Positions 43,620 to 52,549 of a stretch of 64,000 nt of DNA are shown in pieces (the first letter of the stretch is position 1; each line of letters opens with the position of its first letter). Made by a program: the position numbers and the translations under genes. Source of the DNA: CPC320 sp002336405 (lineage in GTDB: Bacteria; Pseudomonadota; Alphaproteobacteria; Rhodobacterales; Rhodobacteraceae); assembly GCA_949372595.1 (NCBI GenBank), contig CASIAN010000004.1, positions 18,045 through 82,044 of the forward strand. Reading direction: 5' to 3'. Below the pieces are notes generated by a model. It did no database searches and had not been told where the DNA came from. It was given only the letters and a program-made list of their open reading frames with translations.

Positions 43620-45635
43620 TTGGACATTCAAGACCTTCAGACCCGGCACCCCGCCCATTGGCAAAAAGCTGCCGCAATCCGCACTTTGACACTCGATGCT
43701 GTGCGCGCAGCCAATTCTGGTCACTCAGGCATGCCAATGGGTATGGCCGATGTTGCGACAGTGCTGTTTGAAAATCATCTCAAATTTGATGCCACTGCCC
43801 CTAACTGGCAGGATCGAGACCGCTTTATCCTGTCGGCGGGCCACGGCTCGATGTTGATCTACAGCCTCCTGCATCTGACCGGATATGCCGATATGACGAT
43901 CGATCAGGTCCGTAATTTCCGCCAATGGGGTGCCATTACCGCAGGCCATCCCGAATACGGCCACGCAACGGGTGTCGAGGTCACCACAGGCCCGTTGGGT
44001 CAGGGCATTGCCAATTCGGTTGGCTTTGCCATGGCCGAAGAGATCCAACGCGCCCGCTATGGTGCTAAAATTGTTGATCACCACACGTATGTGATCGCTG
44101 GCGACGGGTGTTTGATGGAAGGCATCAGTCAAGAGGCGATCGGGCTTGCCGGACGCCATGCGCTGTCAAAATTGATTATGTTTTGGGACAATAACAATAT
44201 CACCATAGATGGATCTGTCGAGCTGTCTGACCGCACAGATCAGGTTGGGCGCTTTAAGGCCAGCGGCTGGGATGTGCAAGAAATAGACGGCCATGATCCG
44301 GTGGCAATTGATGCTGCAATCAAAAACGCCAAAGCCAGCGCGACGCCGTCGATGATTGCGTGTAAAACACATATTGCGCTGGGCTCCTCTGCACAGGACA
44401 CCTCTAAAGGACACGGTGCTTTGACTGATGAGACGCTGGTTGCCGACACCAAAGCGGCCTATGGCTGGACATCGGCACCGTTTGAAATTCCAGCCGATAT
44501 CAAAGCCCAATGGGAGGTTATTGGCCGCAAAGGCGCAGCCGCCCGGCTGGCGTGGGAGGCCCGCCTAGCGGGGCTCTCGGGCACAAAACAAGCTGAATTT
44601 GCCCGTGCCTATGCCGGTGATGTACCCATAAAACTCAGGGCTGCAATCAAGGCGTTAAAAAAGCAAATCGCCGCGGACATGCCAAAAATGGCAACCAGAA
44701 AATCCAGTGAAATGGTATTAAATGTGATCAATCCGCTGATGTCTGAGACCGTTGGCGGATCGGCCGACCTGACCGGATCGAACAACACCAAGACCGGCGA
44801 TTTGGGGGTCTTTGACACTGACAATCGCGGTGGTCGCTATGTCTATTGGGGCATCCGTGAACACGGCATGGCGGCTGCGATGAACGGCATGGCGCTGCAC
44901 GGCGGTGTCCGGCCCTATGGCGGTACGTTTATGTGCTTTACCGACTATGCCCGACCGGCCATGCGGTTGGCCGCCTTGATGAAGGTGCCGACAGTGTTTG
45001 TGATGACCCATGATTCCATTGGATTGGGCGAAGATGGTCCCACCCACCAACCGGTTGAGCATCTGGCAATCAGCCGCAGCACCCCAAACACCTATGTATT
45101 TCGTCCCGCGGATACGGTCGAGACAGCCGAAAGCTGGGAAGTTGCTATCACCACGAAAACCACCCCAACCGTGCTGGCCCTCTCGCGCCAAGGGCTCCCA
45201 ACCGTGCGCACCGAGCATAAAACCAAAAACCTGTCAGCGCAGGGGGCCTATGTTCTGGCTGATGCGGTAGGTCGGCGCCAAGCCATTTTAATTGCCACAG
45301 GCTCAGAGGTTTCAATCGCCTTGGCAGCCCGGGACGTATTGCAAGCCGAAGGTATCGGCACGCGGGTTGTCTCGATGCCATGCATGGAATTGTTTGCTGC
45401 CCAAGACGCAGCTTATCGCCGGCGGGTTCTGCCCGGCGGCCCGGTGCGGGTCGCAATTGAGGCAGGTGTACGTCAAGGGTGGGACCAGTGGTTGTTGGGC
45501 GAACGCGGCCGGGAAAGCAAAGCCCATTTCATTGGCATGAGCGGATTTGGCGTATCGGCCCCCGCAGAGGTGATTTACCAACAGATGGGAATCACCGCAG
45601 ACGCAACCGTCGCAGCGGTTAAATCTCTGCTGTAA
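43620..45635 (+). CDS. tkt: Transketolase (TTG start)
   Basis: Transketolase moves two-carbon units in the pentose phosphate pathway with thiamine diphosphate. The 671-residue protein has LDAVRAANSGHSGMPMGMAD, LSAGHGSMLIYSLLHLTGY, the TPP motif GDGCLMEGISQEAIG through WDNNNITIDG, and the second domain with RYVYWGIREHGMAAAMNGMA, FVMTHDSIGLGEDGPTHQPV. The start is placed at TTG 43620 (reading MDIQDLQTRHPAHW) because no ATG fits in frame and AAGGGA lies ten bases upstream; the ATG-less region before it is not conserved. It is divergent from the zauP-zapA pair and upstream of gap genes. Confidence 0.95.
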   Translation: MDIQDLQTRHPAHWQKAAAIRTLTLDAVRAANSGHSGMPMGMADVATVLFENHLKFDATAPNWQDRDRFILSAGHGSMLIYSLLHLTGYADMTIDQVRNFRQWGAITAGHPEYGHATGVEVTTGPLGQGIANSVGFAMAEEIQRARYGAKIVDHHTYVIAGDGCLMEGISQEAIGLAGRHALSKLIMFWDNNNITIDGSVELSDRTDQVGRFKASGWDVQEIDGHDPVAIDAAIKNAKASATPSMIACKTHIALGSSAQDTSKGHGALTDETLVADTKAAYGWTSAPFEIPADIKAQWEVIGRKGAAARLAWEARLAGLSGTKQAEFARAYAGDVPIKLRAAIKALKKQIAADMPKMATRKSSEMVLNVINPLMSETVGGSADLTGSNNTKTGDLGVFDTDNRGGRYVYWGIREHGMAAAMNGMALHGGVRPYGGTFMCFTDYARPAMRLAALMKVPTVFVMTHDSIGLGEDGPTHQPVEHLAISRSTPNTYVFRPADTVETAESWEVAITTKTTPTVLALSRQGLPTVRTEHKTKNLSAQGAYVLADAVGRRQAILIATGSEVSIALAARDVLQAEGIGTRVVSMPCMELFAAQDAAYRRRVLPGGPVRVAIEAGVRQGWDQWLLGERGRESKAHFIGMSGFGVSAPAEVIYQQMGITADATVAAVKSLL

Positions 45636-45661
45636 CCAGCCGCTTTTAAGGCGCGAAAGGC

Positions 45662-45692
45662 AGTGCCGCTCGGATAAGACCCGGGCGGCACT
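45662..45692 (+). terminator. Hairpin after transketolase
   Basis: AGTGCCGC (45662-45669) pairs with GCGGCACT (45685-45692), with a 15-base loop, and is followed by AAGATTTTA. It lies 27 bases after the tkt stop. The weak T-run makes it a probable, not certain, terminator. GAPDH follows after a further 164 bases of AT-rich promoter-like DNA. Confidence 0.65.
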
Positions 45693-45856
45693 AAGATTTT
45701 ATCGGCAAGAGCAGCGTACGCCCCACATTGTTAGCGCAACCATGAACTCAATGCGTTTGTTACCGCTAACATGTTGTAAAATAAGTAATTTTTTCTTTTA
45801 TTCAAGTAAGGCTAGTCGTATACGCAAAAGCATATCAGCACAGCAGGAGCGACAGC

Positions 45857-46861
45857 ATGACGGTCACAATCGGTATCAATGGATTTGGTAGAATTGGTCG
45901 TTGCACCTTGGCTCAGATTGCCGAAAGTGCCCGCAATGATGTGCAGGTGGTCAAAATAAATGCCACAGGACCCATTGAGACCAATGCGCATCTGTTGCGC
46001 TATGACAGCATCCACGGTCGGTTTGGAGGCACAGTACAGGTCACCAAAGACACCTTGGATTTGGGCCGCGGCCCGATGCAGGTTTTCTCAAGCTATGACC
46101 CCACAACGCTCGATTGGGATGGTTGTGATGTGGTTCTTGAATGTACCGGTAAATTCAACGACGGCGCCCGCGCCAAGGTGCATCTGGATCGCGGCGCGAA
46201 ATCAGTTCTGATCTCAGCCCCGGCAAACCAAGTCGACAAGACGATTGTATATGGCGTCAACCACCGCAGTCTGACGGCTGAGGATCGGATGGTTTCAAAC
46301 GGGTCCTGCACCACAAATTGTCTGGCGCCTCTGGCCAAGGTTTTGAACGATGCGATCGGGATTGAGCGAGGTATTATGACAACGATACACAGCTACACCG
46401 GCGATCAACCCACTTTAGACCGTCGTCATGACGACCTCTACCGCGCCCGGGCGGCAGCAATGGCGATGATTCCCACTTCGACAGGGGCGGCAAAAGCTCT
46501 GGGTCTGGTGTTGCCAGAACTTGACGGCAAATTGGACGGCACCGCCATCCGCGTCCCCACGCCAAATGTCTCTGCCATTGACCTGACTTTTGAGGCTGGA
46601 AAATCGGTTTCAGTCTCCGATGTGAACGCCATTGTTCAAGAGGCTGCAAACGGTCACATGGGGGCGGTCATGAGTTATGATCCGGAACCCAAAGTCTCGA
46701 TCGACTTTAATCACACCCCACACTCGTCGATTTTTGCACCCGATCAGACCAAAGTCGTCGGGGGGCGCACCGTGCGGGTGCTGGCATGGTATGACAATGA
46801 ATGGGGGTTTTCCTGCCGGATGGCCGACGTCGCCGGAGCCATGGGTCGACTTTTACATTGA
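45857..46861 (+). CDS. Glyceraldehyde-3-phosphate dehydrogenase, GapB-like (first copy)
   Basis: The 334-residue protein has the full GAPDH pattern: INGFGRIGRCTLAQIAESA, TNAHLLRYDSIHG, the catalytic cysteine in SNGSCTTNCLAPL, TTIHSYTGDQ, IPTSTGAAKALGLVLPEL and WYDNEWGFSCRMAD. At the cofactor-specificity position the motif is KINATGP, with alanine in place of the aspartate of NAD-specific enzymes; Bacillus GapB has a similar INAS and prefers NADP. Near the second specificity loop it has DRRHDDL. It may therefore be the NADP(H), gluconeogenic-direction enzyme, in contrast to the copy 1.3 kb downstream. This split of roles is inferred. Confidence 0.93.
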   Translation: MTVTIGINGFGRIGRCTLAQIAESARNDVQVVKINATGPIETNAHLLRYDSIHGRFGGTVQVTKDTLDLGRGPMQVFSSYDPTTLDWDGCDVVLECTGKFNDGARAKVHLDRGAKSVLISAPANQVDKTIVYGVNHRSLTAEDRMVSNGSCTTNCLAPLAKVLNDAIGIERGIMTTIHSYTGDQPTLDRRHDDLYRARAAAMAMIPTSTGAAKALGLVLPELDGKLDGTAIRVPTPNVSAIDLTFEAGKSVSVSDVNAIVQEAANGHMGAVMSYDPEPKVSIDFNHTPHSSIFAPDQTKVVGGRTVRVLAWYDNEWGFSCRMADVAGAMGRLLH

Positions 46862-46926
46862 TTTCTGGCCCTAGAATAGTTAAGATTGTATTATTAAATT
46901 CAATTACTATTTTAGGCGGTGAGGCA

Positions 46927-47070
46927 ATGACCAATACAATTTCAGCGAGCTTGGGACTGTTTGTTCTGGCTTTTCTTATGCTAGACTTTGGTTTCAGTAA
47001 CAGCGAGAACACTTTGTTTTTGGCCCAAAAATTCGTGATAGTCTTGGATGAAATGGCGATTTGGCGCTAA
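46927..47070 (+). CDS. Small membrane protein between the two GAPDH genes
   Basis: The 47-residue frame MTNTISASLGLFVLAFLMLD, then FGFSNSENTLFLAQKF, ends in DEMAIWR. One transmembrane helix (about residues 6-21) is followed by a short amphipathic segment. AGGCGG lies seven bases before the ATG at 46927, and the frame starts 65 bases after the first GAPDH stop. From memory similar short proteins occur next to gap genes in other Rhodobacteraceae, but no function is known. It may be co-transcribed with the first GAPDH. Confidence 0.65.
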   Translation: MTNTISASLGLFVLAFLMLDFGFSNSENTLFLAQKFVIVLDEMAIWR

Positions 47071-47196
47071 TGCGCAGATCCCCGTGTTGAGGATACATCA
47101 CTAAATTCAACAATGGTTAGGATCTGTTGGGCGATCTTGACTTTACCTTGCAATCATGGTGTTAGCGCTATCATAGGGTTTACCAAAGGGGTTAGC

Positions 47197-48204
47197 ATGT
47201 CGGTCAAAGTTGCAATAAATGGGTTTGGACGTATCGGGCGCAATATTTTGCGGGCGATTATAGAGTCGGGCCGTACCGATATTGAAGTCGTTGCTATCAA
47301 TGATCTGGGTCCAGTGGCAACCAATGCCCATTTGCTGCAATATGACAGCGTACACGGCCGTTTTCCTGTCAAGATCAAACACAGTGAAAAATATCTCGAC
47401 GCCGGACGCGGTGATATTCGGGTGACAGCTCTGCGCAATCCAGCTGAATTGCCCTGGCAGGATGTGGATGTCGCGCTGGAATGTACCGGCGTATTCACCG
47501 ACCGCGATAAGGCCGCCATTCATCTTGATAACGGTGCGAACCGGGTTCTAGTCTCAGCGCCCTCGAAGGGTGCGGATAAAACTGTCGTTTACGGGGTCAA
47601 TCACACCGAGATTAGCGCCGCAGACCGAGTGATCTCTAACGCCTCATGTACAACAAATTGCTTATCTCCGGTCGTCCAGATTTTACATCAGAACATCGGA
47701 ATAAAACGCGGATTTATGACAACGGTTCACAGCTATACCGGTGATCAGCCAGCTCTCGATACTATGCACAGTGATCTCTATCGCGCCCGCTCTGCCGCCC
47801 TGAGCATGATCCCGACGTCGACTGGTGCGGCCAAGGCGGTTGGATTGGTTCTGCCGGAACTGGCGGGCAAGCTGGACGGGGTTGCAATTCGCGTCCCGAC
47901 GCCAAATGTCTCCTGCGTCGACCTGACGTTTGAAACGGTTCGCGATACCAGCACGGCAGAAATCAATCAGATTGCCGCCGCCGCCGCCGCTGCCGGCCCG
48001 TTAAAGGGCATCCTCGGGGTCACTGACGAAAAACTGGTTTCCATCGATTTCAATCACGACCCAAGAAGCAGCATTTTTGCCACGGACCAAACCAAAGTGC
48101 TGGACGGTAATCTGTGTCGGGTGTTGATTTGGTATGACAACGAATGGGGGTTTTCAAACCGGATGGCCGATACCAGCGTTTACATGGCAAGCCTCGGCGC
48201 ATAG
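47197..48204 (+). CDS. gap: Glyceraldehyde-3-phosphate dehydrogenase (second copy, NAD type)
   Basis: The 335-residue protein starts at the ATG at 47197 (MSVKVAINGFGRIGRNILRA). It has the catalytic cysteine in SNASCTTNCLSPV, TTVHSYTGDQPAL, IPTSTGAAKAVGLVLPEL and IWYDNEWGFSNRMAD. The cofactor loop reads VAINDLGP, keeping the aspartate of NAD-specific enzymes, unlike the first copy. It is therefore the likely glycolytic enzyme. The two copies share long identical stretches and probably arose by duplication. Upstream codons to 47113 are out of the family pattern. Confidence 0.95.
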   Translation: MSVKVAINGFGRIGRNILRAIIESGRTDIEVVAINDLGPVATNAHLLQYDSVHGRFPVKIKHSEKYLDAGRGDIRVTALRNPAELPWQDVDVALECTGVFTDRDKAAIHLDNGANRVLVSAPSKGADKTVVYGVNHTEISAADRVISNASCTTNCLSPVVQILHQNIGIKRGFMTTVHSYTGDQPALDTMHSDLYRARSAALSMIPTSTGAAKAVGLVLPELAGKLDGVAIRVPTPNVSCVDLTFETVRDTSTAEINQIAAAAAAAGPLKGILGVTDEKLVSIDFNHDPRSSIFATDQTKVLDGNLCRVLIWYDNEWGFSNRMADTSVYMASLGA

Positions 48205-48214
48205 CGCCGCGCGG

Positions 48215-48242
48215 AGCCGGTTATGCCTGCGTCTTGCCGGCT
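48215..48242 (+). terminator. Hairpin after the second GAPDH gene
   Basis: AGCCGG (48215-48220) pairs with CCGGCT (48237-48242) around a 16-base loop, 10 bases past the gap stop and 18 bases before the coaD stop on the other strand. There is no good T-run. It may serve both converging genes. Confidence 0.4.
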
Positions 48243-48259
48243 TCAGTATATGCATGGTT

Positions 48260-48754
48260 TTACTTGGCGAACCGCTCCAGTAAGCGGGCCTGTACAGGGG
48301 GGGTCACAAATTTTGACACGTCCCCGTCCAGTCTTGCAATTTCCTTAACCAGTTTCGACGCAATCGCCTGGTGCTTGGCTTCGGCCATCAAAAACACCGT
48401 CTCGACCGAGCTGTCCATCGCCCGATTCATACCGACCATCTGAAACTCGTATTCAAAATCTGCCACAGCGCGCAAGCCACGCACGATCACTTGTGCACCA
48501 ACATCATGTGCGCAATCGATCAATAAATTTTCAAACGGATGGGCCACAATCTCGGTGCCAGTCGCAGTACCCAGAGCGGCACATTCGGCCTTGATCATCG
48601 CGACCCGGTCTTCAAGCGAGAACAGCGGGCCTTTGTCGCGATTGATAGCAACACCAATGACCAGACGATCTACAAGCAGAGCGGCTCGGCTGATGATATC
48701 CAGATGCCCCAAAGTAATCGGGTCGAAGGTTCCGGGGTATAATCCAATGCGCAT
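48260..48754 (-). CDS. coaD: Pantetheine-phosphate adenylyltransferase
   Basis: CoaD joins ATP and phosphopantetheine to make dephospho-CoA. The 164-residue protein has the nucleotidyltransferase motif GLYPGTFDPITLGHLDIISR with the HxGH-type histidine, RGLRAVADFEYEFQMVGMNR, and FLMAEAKHQAIASKLVKEIA, which stands for the usual SST.VR region. It is convergent with gap. Confidence 0.95.
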   Translation of the reverse strand: MRIGLYPGTFDPITLGHLDIISRAALLVDRLVIGVAINRDKGPLFSLEDRVAMIKAECAALGTATGTEIVAHPFENLLIDCAHDVGAQVIVRGLRAVADFEYEFQMVGMNRAMDSSVETVFLMAEAKHQAIASKLVKEIARLDGDVSKFVTPPVQARLLERFAK

Positions 48755-48819
48755 AGCGGTATATTCCTAGATTGCGGCTCGCCACACGCAATAATATTAC
48801 GAGGGAAATTGCAAGGGCT

Positions 48820-49254
48820 TCAATGCCCCTTAATCATCGCCTCCAAAGCCTGGTTTTCCATTGCCAACTCATTAAGTTTGGCTTTGACCACATCGCCAAT
48901 CGTAATCAGGCCCACCAACATGGTACCTTCAATAACAGGCATATGTCGAAACCGGCCCTCGGTCATGCGCCCCAGAATGGCATCGGCACTGTCCGACAGT
49001 GCACATATTTGTACAGTACTGGTCATATAGTGTTCAACCGGCTCCACCAGACACTCTGGCCCCTTCTGGGCCAGCGCCCGCACGATATCGCGTTCCGATA
49101 AAATGCCGGCTATTGTGTTTCCGTCATCTGAGACCACAACCGTTCCGATACGCCGCGCCGCTAAAATTTTCGCCGCCGCCCGGATCCTCTGTCCCAAAGT
49201 CACCGTTACAACAGCCGTGTCTTTCTTGGTCTTCAGTATTTGATGAACTTGCAT
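48820..49254 (-). CDS. CBS-domain pair protein
   Basis: The 144-residue protein consists of two CBS domains, about residues 8-65 (IRAAAKILAARRIGTVVVSD and GILSERDIVRAL) and 72-130 (AILGRMTEGRFRHMPVIEGT and VGLITIGDVVKAKLNEL). Such stand-alone pairs bind adenosine nucleotides and often regulate other proteins; the partner is unknown. It is divergent from mmsA across 376 bases. Confidence 0.9.
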   Translation of the reverse strand: MQVHQILKTKKDTAVVTVTLGQRIRAAAKILAARRIGTVVVSDDGNTIAGILSERDIVRALAQKGPECLVEPVEHYMTSTVQICALSDSADAILGRMTEGRFRHMPVIEGTMLVGLITIGDVVKAKLNELAMENQALEAMIKGH

Positions 49255-49630
49255 TGCAAAACCTCCATCACACCTACCCCAGTTTCAGCCTCTTACAACT
49301 GGAAGTGTCGTGTCAAGATACGTGTTTCGCATAAATGCAGCCTTAAGGTGAACCGCAAACGGGGCTGTAAAAGGTATTTAATAGCAAATCCCCAAGTTAA
49401 TCATAACCTTACGTTATGGCAACTTGTGCGGTTTGTGGTAAAAAAATGCTTTTTGCCAGATTAAATTACTGGTTGGCGACATGAAAAAAAATGATACAAA
49501 CCATCAAACGCCTTTTATCCAAGACGGGTTCTGGAATCGCTACCCTAGGATAAGCTGGGCGAGAACCCCGCCAAAAACCCGGCCAATCCTTGGCCATACC
49601 TTGGTGAAGAACAAGGAACGAAGAAACAAA
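49255..49630. other. Divergent gap between the CBS gene and mmsA
   Basis: No gene is supported; an in-frame extension of mmsA back to 49481 has no family resemblance. It should contain the mmsA promoter. The palindrome GGCCAA-TCC-TTGGCC at 49581-49595 lies 36 bases before the mmsA ATG and could be a regulator site or leader hairpin. The left half is AT-rich. Confidence 0.5.
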
Positions 49631-51130
49631 ATGCAAGAGCTTACACATTACATCAATGGCGCCCATGTTAAGGGCACTTCTGGTCGGTTTAGCAACGTCT
49701 ACAATCCCGCCACCGGAGAAGTTCAGGCCAAGGTTCCCTTAGCCTCCGCAGACGAAATGGCGCAAGCGGTCGAAATTGCCGCCGCCGCACAGGTCGCATG
49801 GGGCGCGGTCAATCCGCAGCGCCGGGCGCGGGTGATGATGAAATTTGTTGACCTGCTGAACCGTGATATGGATGCGCTAGCCGAGGCGCTGAGCCGCGAG
49901 CATGGCAAAACCCTGCCCGATGCGCAGGGTGACGTACAGCGCGGTTTGGAGGTTGTTGAATATTGCATCGGTGCGCCACAGATGCTGAAAGGCGATTTCA
50001 CCGACAGTGCTGGGCCGGGCATTGACATGTATTCAATGCGCCAGGCGCTGGGGGTCTGCGCAGGTATTACCCCGTTTAACTTTCCTGCCATGATCCCGAT
50101 GTGGATGTTTGCCCCTGCTATCGTCTGTGGCAATGCGTTCATTCTCAAACCATCAGAGCGCGACCCTTCGGTACCGTTGATGATGGCCGAACTGATGGAA
50201 GAGGCCGGGCTTCCAAAGGGCATTCTTCAGGTTGTTAACGGCGACAAAGAGGCTGTGGATGCAATTCTTGATCATGAAGTGATTCAGTCGATCGGTTTTG
50301 TTGGCTCCACTCCAATTGCCGAATACATCTACGGCCGTGGCTGTTCAAACGGTAAGCGAGTGCAGTGCTTTGGCGGCGCCAAGAACCATATGATAATCAT
50401 GCCAGATGCTGATATGGATCAGGCAGCCGATGCGTTAATCGGGGCTGGTTATGGTGCCGCAGGCGAACGCTGCATGGCAATTTCTGTTGCGGTTCCAGTC
50501 GGTGATGAGACCGCAGACCGGTTGATCGAAAAACTGGTGCCGCGGATCGAAAAGCTGAAAGTCGGGCCCTACACCTCGGGACAGGACGTGGATTACGGCC
50601 CCGTGGTCACCGCTGCCGCCAAACAGAACATCCTAAATCTCGTTCAAACCGGCGTTGATCAGGGCGCAACTCTGGTGGTGGACGGCCGTGATTTCAACCT
50701 GCAGGGCTATGAGGACGGATTTTTCGTTGGGCCACATTTGTTCGATAATGTCACACCGGATATGGACATCTATACCAAAGAAATCTTTGGCCCAGTCCTG
50801 TGTACAGTACGCGCCGGAAATTATGAAGAGGCGCTTGGATTGGCAATGGATCATGAATACGGCAATGGCACAGCAATCTTTACCCGAGATGGTGATGCGG
50901 CACGCGATTTTGCCAACCGGATCAACGTTGGCATGGTTGGGATCAATGTTCCGATCCCTGTGCCACTGGCCTATCACACATTTGGTGGCTGGAAAAAATC
51001 AGTGTTCGGCGATCTGAACCAGCACGGCCCCGATGCGTTTAAATTCTATACCCGCACCAAAACTGTCACTGCGCGCTGGCCCTCGGGCATTAAGCAGGGT
51101 GGCGAGTTTAACTTCAAAGCGATGGACTAG
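49631..51130 (+). CDS. mmsA: Methylmalonate-semialdehyde dehydrogenase (acylating)
   Basis: MmsA oxidises methylmalonate semialdehyde to propionyl-CoA at the end of valine breakdown. The 499-residue protein starts at the ATG at 49631 (MQELTHYINGAHVKGTSGRF). Markers are GVCAGITPFNFPAMIPMWMF, ILKPSERDPSVPLM, GFVGSTPIAEYIY, FGGAKNHMIIMPDADMDQ, the catalytic cysteine in GAAGERCMAIS, and EIFGPVLC. The wording KNHMIIMPD and GERCMA separates MmsA from ordinary aldehyde dehydrogenases. The downstream acyl-CoA dehydrogenase and the hydrolase/dehydrogenase gene supply earlier steps of the same pathway. Confidence 0.95.
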   Translation: MQELTHYINGAHVKGTSGRFSNVYNPATGEVQAKVPLASADEMAQAVEIAAAAQVAWGAVNPQRRARVMMKFVDLLNRDMDALAEALSREHGKTLPDAQGDVQRGLEVVEYCIGAPQMLKGDFTDSAGPGIDMYSMRQALGVCAGITPFNFPAMIPMWMFAPAIVCGNAFILKPSERDPSVPLMMAELMEEAGLPKGILQVVNGDKEAVDAILDHEVIQSIGFVGSTPIAEYIYGRGCSNGKRVQCFGGAKNHMIIMPDADMDQAADALIGAGYGAAGERCMAISVAVPVGDETADRLIEKLVPRIEKLKVGPYTSGQDVDYGPVVTAAAKQNILNLVQTGVDQGATLVVDGRDFNLQGYEDGFFVGPHLFDNVTPDMDIYTKEIFGPVLCTVRAGNYEEALGLAMDHEYGNGTAIFTRDGDAARDFANRINVGMVGINVPIPVPLAYHTFGGWKKSVFGDLNQHGPDAFKFYTRTKTVTARWPSGIKQGGEFNFKAMD

Positions 51131-51138
51131 CCATCGCA

Positions 51139-51167
51139 GGCGCCATGCCCATATTGGGCGTGGCGCC
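51139..51167 (+). terminator. Hairpin after mmsA
   Basis: GGCGCCA (51139-51145) pairs with TGGCGCC (51161-51167), with an inner GCCC/GGGC, and CTTTCCC follows. It lies eight bases past the mmsA stop. A strong stem with a weak T-run suggests partial termination before the acyl-CoA dehydrogenase gene. Confidence 0.65.
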
Positions 51168-51403
51168 CTTTCCCAGTGATCTGGGCCGCACCCTGCCCTA
51201 CTAAGGCCTGAAGACATCTGTCTGATCTGCCCCCGACACTAATAAAGGCCCTGGCGCGATGAGAGTGACGGAGCTGGCCATTTTTACACAGTGGCACAGG
51301 CCATTTACCTCCGACACCCGCCCTGTGGCCCTGACGGAAACACGATTGAAATAATGCTGTAATAGTCTTTGGCTTTTGTGGCACTCATAAAGGGGAGAAC
51401 ACA

Positions 51404-52549
51404 ATGGACTTTGCACGTACCGAGGAACAAAACGCTATTTTCGATATGGCGTACGGGTTTGGACAAGACCATATCGCCCCTCATGCGCTGACATGGGATA
51501 GGCAGGGCGCAATCCCAAAAGATCTGTGGCCAAAAGTGGCCGAATTGGGCCTGGCAGGCATTTATGTCCGCGAACAAAGTGGTGGCTCGGGTCTGAGCCG
51601 TCTGGATGCTGCGCTGGTGTTTGAAGCCCTGGCCATGGCCTGCCCGTCGGTGGGATCCTTTCTGTCGATCCACAATATGTGTGGCGGCATGATTGATAGC
51701 TTTGGCTCGGCTGAAACCCGCGCCAAATGGCTGCCGGATATCTGCGCGATGACCAAAATATTCAGCTACTGTCTGACCGAACCCGGATCTGGCTCGGATG
51801 CGGCCGCATTGCGCACCCGCGCCACCCGCAGCAATGAGGGATACGCACTGAGCGGCACCAAGGCCTTTATATCTGGCGGCGGCTATTCTGATGCCTATAT
51901 CGTGATGTGCCGCACAGGTGAAGACGGCCCCAAGGGGATCAGCGCCGTTGTCGTCGAAGATGGCGCACGGGGGCTGTCTTTTGGCGCCCTTGAAGACAAG
52001 ATGGGATGGCGCGCCCAACCCACAGCTCAGGTGCAGTTCGACGATTGTAAAATTCCGAGCGACAATCTGATCGGTGATGAGGGGCACGGCTTTCACTATG
52101 CCATGGCCGGATTAGATGGCGGGCGGCTCAACATTGCCGCATCAGCGCTTGGCGGCGCGCAAAACGCGTTGAATATGACGCTGGCCTATATGGGCGAACG
52201 CAAAGCTTTCGGCAAAACCATCGATCAGTTTCAAGCCCTGCAGTTTAAGCTGGCCGAAATGGAGGTGAAACTCCAATCGGCGCGGGTCTTTCTGCATCAA
52301 GCGGCATGGAAGCTGGACGCGAAAGCCGCCGACGCGGGTAAATTTTGTGCCATGGCAAAACTGTACGTCACAGATGCCAGCTTTGAGGTGGCCAATACCT
52401 GTCTGCAATTGCATGGGGGCTATGGCTATCTCAGCGATTACGGCATCGAAAAAATTGTGCGCGATTTGCGCGTCCATCAAATTCTTGAAGGCACAAATGA
52501 AATTATGCGTATGATTATTTCGCGCCAGATGCTGTCGGACCGCGGCTAA
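51404..52549 (+). CDS. Acyl-CoA dehydrogenase, probably isobutyryl-CoA dehydrogenase
   Basis: The 381-residue flavoprotein has the acyl-CoA dehydrogenase signatures YCLTEPGSGSDAAALRTRAT and GTKAFISGGGYSDAYIVM, then LQLHGGYGYLSDYGIEKIVR and the catalytic glutamate in VHQILEGTNEIMRMIISR. In mammals isobutyryl-CoA dehydrogenase (ACAD8) performs the second oxidation in valine breakdown. Its place between mmsA and the 3-hydroxyisobutyryl-CoA hydrolase gene makes that substrate the best guess. Its stop overlaps the next ATG by one base (TAATG). Electron-transfer flavoprotein genes are not in the window. Confidence 0.9.
   Translation: MDFARTEEQNAIFDMAYGFGQDHIAPHALTWDRQGAIPKDLWPKVAELGLAGIYVREQSGGSGLSRLDAALVFEALAMACPSVGSFLSIHNMCGGMIDSFGSAETRAKWLPDICAMTKIFSYCLTEPGSGSDAAALRTRATRSNEGYALSGTKAFISGGGYSDAYIVMCRTGEDGPKGISAVVVEDGARGLSFGALEDKMGWRAQPTAQVQFDDCKIPSDNLIGDEGHGFHYAMAGLDGGRLNIAASALGGAQNALNMTLAYMGERKAFGKTIDQFQALQFKLAEMEVKLQSARVFLHQAAWKLDAKAADAGKFCAMAKLYVTDASFEVANTCLQLHGGYGYLSDYGIEKIVRDLRVHQILEGTNEIMRMIISRQMLSDRG

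Noticed and set aside
49481..49630. 50-residue N-terminal extension of mmsA
   Set aside because: The sequence does not resemble the family and the ATG at 49631 gives the normal protein length.
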